This document shows, piece by piece, positions 24,463 to 32,271 of a DNA stretch of 64,000 nt. A model generated the notes under the pieces. It searched no databases and was not told the origin of the DNA. It saw only the letters and a list, made by a program, of their open reading frames with translations. Positions within the stretch are counted from its first letter, which is position 1. Every line of letters begins with the position of its first letter. Made by a program: the position numbers and the translations under genes. The stretch is from Paenibacillus barcinonensis (GTDB lineage Bacteria > Bacillota > Bacilli > Paenibacillales > Paenibacillaceae). The DNA lies in NCBI RefSeq assembly GCF_003217495.1, contig NZ_QJSW01000009.1, forward strand, positions 54,274 through 118,273, in the 5' to 3' direction.

Positions 24463-27400
24463 ATGGAACGAATCAGGCGGTTTATCCGGGAATTGTCGGA
24501 GCAGCAGTGGCTGGAGCAGCAGCAGCTTCGAAGCTGGGACATTACTCGCGCTTATTATAGTATGCCGGGAGAATATGAGGATTATGGGCATTACCCGGAA
24601 GGGCATGATTTTGAACGTTTTCCGAGTACACAGGGGAATACCTATTTTTTCAGAACGGAGCTGGAGGTTCCGAATTCGTGGCAGCATGCGCCGTACGGAC
24701 TGATATTTAATTCCGGGGGAGAAGGGTTGTTACGTGTGAATGGTCACTCTTATCAGGGACTGGATCGCAACCATACGTATGTCACACTTGATCCAGCGAG
24801 CGTGGGTGTTCGTCCGCAATTAGAGATTGAATTATTTGATCCGGTGCCGGAGCCTGTGGACCCGCTGAATCAACAGGCGGTCATTCAGCCGCCGATCACC
24901 TCCATCCTGAGCTTGCTGGTCAGACCTAACGAGGCTGTGCGCAGTCTGATGCATACGGTGACGATGGTCAGGGATGCAGCAGCATTGCTGCCAGAGAGTG
25001 ACTTGAGGCAAGTGAGATTGGTGGAAGCGATCCATCAGGCGATGGACCAATACGCAGGCATGAGCTTGGAAGAGATCAGGCAGGAGGCGGACATCCGTCG
25101 GCTGGAGGAACGTTTGAAAAGGCGTACACGCGAGATTGGCGGTAATGCTGAAGGGCTCGAGCATATGGTGGGCCAGTCACATATTGATATCGCCTGGCTA
25201 TGGCCTGTGCGGGAAACGGTTCGTAAAACGAGCCGTACCTTCTCTACGGTAGACGCACTGATGAACGAGTATCCGCATTATGTGTATTCCCAAAGTCAGC
25301 CGCTGCTGTATGCCTTTTTGAAGGAGAATGATCCTGAGCTGTACGCTCGGGTAAAAAAGCGTATTGCAGAAGGACGCTGGGAACTCGTTGGCGGCATGTG
25401 GGTTGAACCGGATCTGAACATTCCGAGCGGGGAGTCCCTGATTCGGCAGATGTTATACGGTCAGCGCTTCTATAGGGAAGAATTCGGCATAGTCTCCCGG
25501 ATTGAATGGCTTCCCGACACATTTGGCTATTGCGCATCGCTTCCTCAGATTCTGAAGCATGGCAATGTGGATTATTTTATGACAACGAAGCTGGGATGGA
25601 ATGATACAAATGTATTCCCGTATGATCTGTTTCACTGGGTAGGCATCGACGGTACCTCAATGCTGTCTTATCTCAATCATGGTGTGAATGAGCATACGCT
25701 GCCCAAGGATATCAATGATCACTGGCAGTCTTACCGTCAGAAGGCAACCCATCCCGAGCAGATGCTGCTCTACGGACATGGAGACGGAGGCGGCGGAGTA
25801 ACTCGCGAAATGCTGGAGTATATCGACCGTTCCGAGCTGATGGTTGGACAGCCCGAGAGTCGATACAGCACAGCAGGAGCCTTCTTTGCCCGAATTGAAG
25901 CAGCACAGCCGCAACTGCCCAAGTGGCACGGAGATCTGTATCTGGAGCTGCATCGGGGCACATATACTACCCACGCGCGCAACAAGCGAAGCAATCGGAA
26001 AGCGGAGGTGTTGTATCGTGAAGCCGAGCTCTGGAGCACACTTGCTCACCCTGGGATGAAGGCCGAGACTCAATCCGAGCTGCATCATGCGCTTCATGCA
26101 GGCTGGAAGCTGATTCTGCTGAATCAATTCCACGATATTATTCCAGGGTCTGCCATCACCGAGTCGTATATCACCTCCAGCAAGGAGTATGAGGATGTGT
26201 TCCAGCAGGGCAGGTTCGTGTTGGAACAGAGTGCTGCCCGCCTGGCTGAACAGGTGCAGATACAGGGCGCGGAAGATTCGTCCATGTACATGGTTCTGAA
26301 CAGCTTGGGCTGGAAACGCAGTGCGGTGATCCACATTCCTGCGAGGGGCGAGTCTGCTTGCTATGCCGTGGATGAAACAGGTCAACACTTGCTGGTGGAC
26401 CCTGAAGGAGATGGCTGGTCTATTCTTGTGAAGGACATTCCCGCCTTCGGATACAGGACGATCTGGCTGATGCCTGAACCTCATCCAGCAGCTGCCATTG
26501 CAAGCCTAGAGAGTGCGCCCATTTTCAATGATACGTGGGATACCGCATATTATCATGTGCAGTTTAACGAACGAGGGGAAATGACTCGAATATGGGATAA
26601 AACCTCGGAGCGAGATGTATTAAAGCCGGATGAGCCAGGCAATCAGTTTCACTTTTTTCACGACCGTCCGACGCTGTGGGATGCATGGGACATCGACGAT
26701 CGTTACGAGCAACAGACTGCCGGTGAAGTTCAGCTTCTGGAGAAAAGCCTGGTGCTTGCAGGAAGGACGAAGGATGTTCTGCGTTTCCGCTGGCAGCTTC
26801 ATCAATCGGAGCTTACACAGGATATCATTTTTTATCATGATTCACGACGGATTGACTTCAAGACGCATGTGGACTGGCATGAGCATCACAAGCTGCTGAA
26901 GGTCGGTTTTCCAATAGATGTAGTGACCACCAAAGCGACCTACGAAATTCCGTTTGGTGCTCTGGAACGTGTGACACATCGCAATACGAGCTGGGAGCAG
27001 GCCCAGTATGAAGTCTGTGGGCATCGGTTTGCAGACGTTTCCGAACACGGCTACGGCGTAAGCTTGCTTAACGATTGCAAATATGGATATGACGTGCAGG
27101 GAAGCACCATTCGCTTATCTTTGCTGCGTGCCTCCAAATGGCCTGACCGCACGGCTGATCAGGGAGAACATGAATTCACATATTCCCTGTACCCGCACAA
27201 TGGCGACTGGCGAGAGGCGCACACGGTACGGCATGCAGCGGAACTGAATCATGAAGGGCTTGTGCAGGAGATCATCCAGCAGAAACATGACATTCCACGA
27301 TGGCGATCAAACGAAGGCGAGAACGAGTGTGCTCTCACCCGCTCGCTTCCAGCTACAGGAGCATGGATCACCTTCGACAGTGAGCATGTCATTCTGGATA

Positions 27401-27615
27401 CAGTCAAGCGGGCAGAAGATGGTCAGGGGACTGTGCTTCGTTTCTATGAGTCTTCAGGTAAACGTGAACGCATAACCTTGAAGTGGCCGCATGCCTTCGA
27501 ACAGGCGTATCACTCTAATGCACTGGAGGATGAGGGCGAGCTGCTTGGCAGCAACGGCGGCGAGTTTACTCTGTTCTTCAGACCCTACCAGATTCAGACC
27601 GTATTACTACGGTAA
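24463..27615 (+). CDS. Alpha-mannosidase, GH38 (first copy)
   Basis: Zinc-dependent retaining exo-alpha-mannosidase. The 1050-residue product has an N-terminal beta domain (about 1-225), then the GH38 catalytic domain with metal ligands H240 and D242 in QSHIDIAWLW and nucleophile D352 in WLPDTFGY, then long C-terminal beta domains. Size and motifs fit the cytosolic or lysosome-like 2C1/Ams1 class. There is no signal peptide. The ATG lies 3 bp after the GH3 stop, so the genes are tightly coupled. Together with GH125 it should trim alpha-linked mannose from imported oligosaccharides. Confidence 0.92.
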   Translation: MERIRRFIRELSEQQWLEQQQLRSWDITRAYYSMPGEYEDYGHYPEGHDFERFPSTQGNTYFFRTELEVPNSWQHAPYGLIFNSGGEGLLRVNGHSYQGLDRNHTYVTLDPASVGVRPQLEIELFDPVPEPVDPLNQQAVIQPPITSILSLLVRPNEAVRSLMHTVTMVRDAAALLPESDLRQVRLVEAIHQAMDQYAGMSLEEIRQEADIRRLEERLKRRTREIGGNAEGLEHMVGQSHIDIAWLWPVRETVRKTSRTFSTVDALMNEYPHYVYSQSQPLLYAFLKENDPELYARVKKRIAEGRWELVGGMWVEPDLNIPSGESLIRQMLYGQRFYREEFGIVSRIEWLPDTFGYCASLPQILKHGNVDYFMTTKLGWNDTNVFPYDLFHWVGIDGTSMLSYLNHGVNEHTLPKDINDHWQSYRQKATHPEQMLLYGHGDGGGGVTREMLEYIDRSELMVGQPESRYSTAGAFFARIEAAQPQLPKWHGDLYLELHRGTYTTHARNKRSNRKAEVLYREAELWSTLAHPGMKAETQSELHHALHAGWKLILLNQFHDIIPGSAITESYITSSKEYEDVFQQGRFVLEQSAARLAEQVQIQGAEDSSMYMVLNSLGWKRSAVIHIPARGESACYAVDETGQHLLVDPEGDGWSILVKDIPAFGYRTIWLMPEPHPAAAIASLESAPIFNDTWDTAYYHVQFNERGEMTRIWDKTSERDVLKPDEPGNQFHFFHDRPTLWDAWDIDDRYEQQTAGEVQLLEKSLVLAGRTKDVLRFRWQLHQSELTQDIIFYHDSRRIDFKTHVDWHEHHKLLKVGFPIDVVTTKATYEIPFGALERVTHRNTSWEQAQYEVCGHRFADVSEHGYGVSLLNDCKYGYDVQGSTIRLSLLRASKWPDRTADQGEHEFTYSLYPHNGDWREAHTVRHAAELNHEGLVQEIIQQKHDIPRWRSNEGENECALTRSLPATGAWITFDSEHVILDTVKRAEDGQGTVLRFYESSGKRERITLKWPHAFEQAYHSNALEDEGELLGSNGGEFTLFFRPYQIQTVLLR

Positions 27616-27676
27616 ACCTTGTCACAATGCTTCGGAAACATATCCCATCAAACCAGTTTAAGGAGTGCACTTATCT

Positions 27677-28996
27677 ATGGAACAATTCCGTTTACCCAAA
27701 ATACCGATGCCGCCAGTCCCTTTACCACGATCCATTAAGGCTGTGCTTGCTGAGGCAGAAGAGAAGCTGGTTCATCGGCCCAAGCTGCTTCAATTATTTA
27801 AAAACTGCTTCCCCAATACTCTTGAGACGACCACCAAGCTTATGCAGGATGGTACTACCTTTGTCATTACGGGGGATATCCCGGCCTCTTGGCTAAGAGA
27901 CTCCGTAGAGCAAGTTGTTCATTATATTCCGTTCGCCAGAGAGGATGAAGAGCTGCAACGAATCATTGGCGGATTAATTAAACGACATATTCAGTATGTG
28001 CATATTGACCCGTATGCCAATGCGTTCAACGAAAATGCGAACGACTGGCACTGGAATACAACAGATGAAACCGAGATGTCCCCTTGGGTATGGGAGCGCA
28101 AATTCGAGCTTGACTCGCTCTGCTTTGTGATCCGGCTGGCCTACTTATACTGGAAAGAAACCGAATTGACTGATATTTTTGATCACAGCTTCAAGGCAGC
28201 GATGCGTATCATCGTGAATTTGTTCAAGGTCGAACAGCATCATCAGGAGCAGTCGCCGTACCGCTTCACCCGCAATAACGGGATCGCAACCGATTCGCTG
28301 CGCAATCATGGCATGGGCATGCCTGTCAATTATACGGGGATGATCTGGTCGGGCTTCCGCTCCAGCGATGATGCCTGTGATTTTCACTACAACATTCCGG
28401 GCAATATGTTTGCTGTAGTGGCATTGCGCCAGATGCAGGAGTTTGCGGAGTGGGTGTTCCGGGATATGGAGCTGCTGCGGGAGCTCAAAGAGCTGGAGCA
28501 GGATGTGCATCACGGCATTCAGCTATACGGCATCTATCGTCACCCTGAATTTGGACCGATCTATGCGTACGAGACCGACGGATATGGCAACTATTGTCTT
28601 ATGGATGATGCAGGTACACCGGGACTGATGTCGATTCCTTATCTGGGATATGTAACGGCGGATGATCCCATCTATCAAAATACGCGCCGCTTTGCACTGA
28701 GCAAGGAGAATCCGTTCTACTATGAGGGAAAGGCCGCCAAAGGAATCGGAAGCCCGCATACGCCGCCGGATTACATCTGGCATATGGGCTTGTCGATGCA
28801 GGGCCTTACTGCACAATCGGCTGAGGAGAAGCTGGAGATCATTCGTATGCTCGAAGCGACCGATGCAGACACAGGTTATATGCATGAAGGCTTTCATGCA
28901 GATGATCCCACCCTGTTTACGCGAAAATGGTTCGCCTGGTCGAACAGCTTGTTCTCCCAACTGGTCTACAAGGCGATGAAGGATGGCCTGTTATGA
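27677..28996 (+). CDS. Exo-alpha-1,6-mannosidase, GH125
   Basis: Metal-independent inverting alpha-1,6-mannosidase known from bacterial N-glycan use. The 439-residue product shows the family signature GDIPASWLRDSVEQV near 66-80 and the conserved segments ANDWHWN, MVNYTGMIWSGFRSSDD-like, and DTGYMHEGF near the end, within an (alpha/alpha)6 barrel. ATG 27677 is preferred to GTG 27665 because AAGGAG lies 11 nt before it. There is no signal peptide. Its stop codon overlaps the next gene's start (ATGA). GH125 with GH38 is a recognised pair for alpha-mannan or high-mannose N-glycan breakdown. Confidence 0.92.
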   Translation: MEQFRLPKIPMPPVPLPRSIKAVLAEAEEKLVHRPKLLQLFKNCFPNTLETTTKLMQDGTTFVITGDIPASWLRDSVEQVVHYIPFAREDEELQRIIGGLIKRHIQYVHIDPYANAFNENANDWHWNTTDETEMSPWVWERKFELDSLCFVIRLAYLYWKETELTDIFDHSFKAAMRIIVNLFKVEQHHQEQSPYRFTRNNGIATDSLRNHGMGMPVNYTGMIWSGFRSSDDACDFHYNIPGNMFAVVALRQMQEFAEWVFRDMELLRELKELEQDVHHGIQLYGIYRHPEFGPIYAYETDGYGNYCLMDDAGTPGLMSIPYLGYVTADDPIYQNTRRFALSKENPFYYEGKAAKGIGSPHTPPDYIWHMGLSMQGLTAQSAEEKLEIIRMLEATDADTGYMHEGFHADDPTLFTRKWFAWSNSLFSQLVYKAMKDGLL

Positions 28997-31900
28997 GTAT
29001 GGTTGCGGCGCAAGAGAGTAAGCTGATTCTGTTCTATGATCCTATCTTTCCCATCGAAGGGCAGCGTCCCTCAAGTCAGAACTTGGAAGTCTGGAAGTCT
29101 ATGGAGAATATTCTGATGACGGACGCAGACGGATTGTCTGCTGCATTGCAGGAGGCTGGAGGCGAGGGATGCCTCATCAGTCTGCATGCCCCTTATTTTC
29201 CGAAACCGGCGTGGACAGCCATTTTAGATTATTTGCATCAGGGGGGCGGCCTGCTCAGTATCGGTGGCGCTCCCTTCAAACGACCCGTACGTGCAGCCGG
29301 AGAGGGATGGAGCGTTGAGTCAGAGCAGACGGCCTATCATCAGGAACTGTATATTCATGAAATGCTCAGCGTATCCTCGGTGGATGTGCAGTCCTATGTT
29401 TCCTCCGAATGCATTCCGTTATTTGCAGGCACAGAAACGCTTTTTGAGGCTGCGGATACATGGAATCTGGTGCCTCATACGACCAGGGCAAGTGACCTGC
29501 CTCACCAGATGGGCTCAGCCGGTCCAATGAGCACACAGATTCATGCGATGCTGAAAGGCATCAACAAGGATGGGCGAAGCACCACCGCTCCTATTGTTCT
29601 CTGGGAGAACTCGCGCGGCACCTTTGGCGGTTCCCGCTGGTTATTTGTTAATTTGTCGTTAACACCGTTCTTCTGGACACAAAACGGTGCGGCCGAGATT
29701 GCAAAATGGGGCGAATTCTGCGCTCAGGGCGTAACCGAGCTGTCGCTAAAACCGAACTATGCAGCCTATGAACCGGGGGAACAGGCAGTGCTGACCCTGC
29801 AGGGGCAAATATTGACGCGGACAGGCTATAGACGCAGCACAGCGGAAAAATGGACGTTTGAATTCAACATTGAACGGGAAAATCGTCTCCGTGACAGCAT
29901 GGAGCCTGTGTGGAGTCACAAGCTGGAGATACAGATTTCGGGAGAGCAGCAGATTGTTCGTTTGGCAATGCCGGAGCCTGTGAAGTCAGGACTGTACCGA
30001 ATTGTATGCCGGGCAGAGGGGCCAGGCGGCGAGATTCGTATTCTGCGGCAAGGGTTCTGGGGGCAGGATGCGGCATGGCTTGCAGCAGGGGAAGTAATCA
30101 CCCGCAGCAGGGATTATTTTATCAAAGAGGGGCGCCCGTTGCCCGTTGTAGGCATGACGTACATGACCTCGGATGTCGCGCGCAAGTTTTTGTTCCTGCC
30201 CAACGCCGATGTGTGGGACCGGGATATGGCGCAGATGGCGAAGGCCGGGATTAACTGGATTCGTACCGGGATTTGGACAGCGTATCGCAATATGATGCAG
30301 GTGGATGGTCATATGGCGGAAGATGTGCTTCGTGCCATTGATGCGTTCTTTTTGACGGCAAAACGGCACGGGCTTCAGGTAACGTTTACGTTCTTCTCTT
30401 TTACACCAGAGACCTGGGAGGGCAGTAATCCCTATCTGGACCCGCAGAGTGTGGAGGCGCAAAAACGATTCATTCGCAGTATTGTCAGCCGACATATACA
30501 CAGCACTCATGTGGATTGGGATCTCATTAATGAACCGTCGATGTTTGATCCGGCTCGGATTTTCTCCAACGGTCCACGTTCGGCAAGAGACAGCTATGAG
30601 CAGCAGGCTTTTGTCAGCTGGCTTCAGCAGCGTCATGCGTCGATTGAAGTGCTTCAGGAAGCATGGAACATGTCGCCGGCACAGCTCCCGAACTTCGCGG
30701 CGGCGGTCATTCCCGAACCGGAAGAGATTAATTTTGATGTGCAGGATATGCACAAAGCCAAAAAAGGCACGCGCTGGCTGGATTATTGCCTGTTTTCCAT
30801 GGAGATGCACAATGTGTGGGTTCGCGAATTGGCGGGTACGATCAAAAATCTGGTTCCTGATCATCTGGTTACTGTTGGACAGGACGAAGCGCTGGGTGCC
30901 CAGCGTCCATCCCCGTTTTTCTATGAGCGCGAAGTGGATTATACCACTGTACACTCCTGGTGGCTGAATGATGATTTGCTGTGGGATGGCATTTTTGCCA
31001 AAACACCGTATAAGCCGAATTTGATTCAGGAAACCGGGATTATGTATGTGGAAACGCCAGATGGACGTGCCAAGCGCACGGAGGCTGAACTGCACAGCAT
31101 ACTGGAGCGCAAATATGCTTATGCTTTTGCGACAGGCGGTGCGGGTGCGGTGCAGTGGATCTGGAATACCAACTACTATATGGATAACGCCAATGAATCC
31201 CATATCGGGGCGCTGCGTGCAGATGGTACGGAGAAGCCGGAAGCGAACGTATCGTATGATTTTGGTCGTTTTATGAAGGAGACACGAGATCTGTTCGAAG
31301 ACAGGGAACTGGAGCAGATTGCTGTCGTATTTCCGTATTCTAATGATTTCTCCAACCGTTCGCTGGCATATGAAGCTACAACCAGGCTGACGCGAGTGCT
31401 CTCCTATGAGGTGAAGCTTCCGTTTCGTGCACTGTCGGAGTATCATCTGGATTCACTGGAGCAGCAGCCGCCCAAGCTGATCATCGTGCCCAGTCCACAT
31501 AATCTCGAGGAGGCTGCCTTTCAGCGGCTGATTGAATTTACGGAACGGCAGGGTGCAAGTCTGCTGATTACCGGTCCGCTTGGACTGGATGCATACTGGA
31601 AAGCGAGCGGCAGAGCAGATATGCTGGTCGGCAAACGAAATCTGGTTAACGTGCAGCGTGAAGAGATGCTGCATATTAACGGGGTAAACCATCGCGTGAC
31701 TTATGGCAAACGGCGTATTGCCGAAGTGAGTAAGGAAAGTCCAGTATATCCGGCTGATGCTTCCTCCAGATGCCTTCAGTCATCCGCTTCCTTTGACCCT
31801 GAAGTGGGCGGTACAGCCCATACATCGCAGATACCGGAAAGTGCTGAGACAGATGGCTTAACCGTCATAACACTGGGAAAAGGCCGATTGATCTGGACCC

Positions 31901-32271
31901 CGTTGCCGCTGGAATTGAATGGCCGGGATGAGCCGCTTGCGGCGCTGTATCGGTATGCCGCAGAAGCAGCTGGTGTGGAGCAGGAGCTGGAATGGTTATC
32001 CGGTGGAGACAATGCCGGAGTTTATGGGCGGAAGCTTCATTTTCCAAAGGGAAGCTTGTATATTTTCGTATCGGAATATGGCTGGCATCAGAAGGTACAA
32101 ATTAGAGATCAACGCACAGGCACAGCGTATTCCTTTGAACTCCAGAGCAATCGCTCGGTGCTGTTTGCGACAGATGTCTCAGGCAAGCTGCATGCGGTAT
32201 ATCGCCCGGACGAAGTAGAAATAGAAGTAGAGAATGCACAACAAGATGAACGAGGGGGGATGACACCATGA
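28993..32271 (+). CDS. Large clan GH-A glycoside hydrolase of unassigned family (candidate beta-mannosidase)
   Basis: The 1092-residue product, without signal peptide, starts on the ATGA overlap with GH125. Residues 1-240 resemble a class-I amidotransferase-like fold (LHQGGGLLSIGG). About 250-370 looks like a beta sandwich. About 385-760 is a TIM barrel with a clan GH-A acid/base glutamate (E514, DLINEPS) and a nucleophile glutamate (E680, LIQETG). A second amidotransferase-like domain (LIIVPSPHN; GASLLITGPLG) follows, like the trimerisation domain of GH42. It does not match a family I can name; GH42 and GH164 are the closest by layout. The surrounding alpha-mannosidases suggest that it removes the beta-linked core sugar. 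Confidence 0.75.
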   Translation: MSMVAAQESKLILFYDPIFPIEGQRPSSQNLEVWKSMENILMTDADGLSAALQEAGGEGCLISLHAPYFPKPAWTAILDYLHQGGGLLSIGGAPFKRPVRAAGEGWSVESEQTAYHQELYIHEMLSVSSVDVQSYVSSECIPLFAGTETLFEAADTWNLVPHTTRASDLPHQMGSAGPMSTQIHAMLKGINKDGRSTTAPIVLWENSRGTFGGSRWLFVNLSLTPFFWTQNGAAEIAKWGEFCAQGVTELSLKPNYAAYEPGEQAVLTLQGQILTRTGYRRSTAEKWTFEFNIERENRLRDSMEPVWSHKLEIQISGEQQIVRLAMPEPVKSGLYRIVCRAEGPGGEIRILRQGFWGQDAAWLAAGEVITRSRDYFIKEGRPLPVVGMTYMTSDVARKFLFLPNADVWDRDMAQMAKAGINWIRTGIWTAYRNMMQVDGHMAEDVLRAIDAFFLTAKRHGLQVTFTFFSFTPETWEGSNPYLDPQSVEAQKRFIRSIVSRHIHSTHVDWDLINEPSMFDPARIFSNGPRSARDSYEQQAFVSWLQQRHASIEVLQEAWNMSPAQLPNFAAAVIPEPEEINFDVQDMHKAKKGTRWLDYCLFSMEMHNVWVRELAGTIKNLVPDHLVTVGQDEALGAQRPSPFFYEREVDYTTVHSWWLNDDLLWDGIFAKTPYKPNLIQETGIMYVETPDGRAKRTEAELHSILERKYAYAFATGGAGAVQWIWNTNYYMDNANESHIGALRADGTEKPEANVSYDFGRFMKETRDLFEDRELEQIAVVFPYSNDFSNRSLAYEATTRLTRVLSYEVKLPFRALSEYHLDSLEQQPPKLIIVPSPHNLEEAAFQRLIEFTERQGASLLITGPLGLDAYWKASGRADMLVGKRNLVNVQREEMLHINGVNHRVTYGKRRIAEVSKESPVYPADASSRCLQSSASFDPEVGGTAHTSQIPESAETDGLTVITLGKGRLIWTPLPLELNGRDEPLAALYRYAAEAAGVEQELEWLSGGDNAGVYGRKLHFPKGSLYIFVSEYGWHQKVQIRDQRTGTAYSFELQSNRSVLFATDVSGKLHAVYRPDEVEIEVENAQQDERGGMTP

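Noticed and set aside
29986..31446. 486-codon minus-strand frame opposite the GH-A enzyme, and similar long antisense frames in the sugar operon
   Set aside because: These follow from codon bias in the mirrored frame. The sense genes are coupled end to end and have catalytic motifs.
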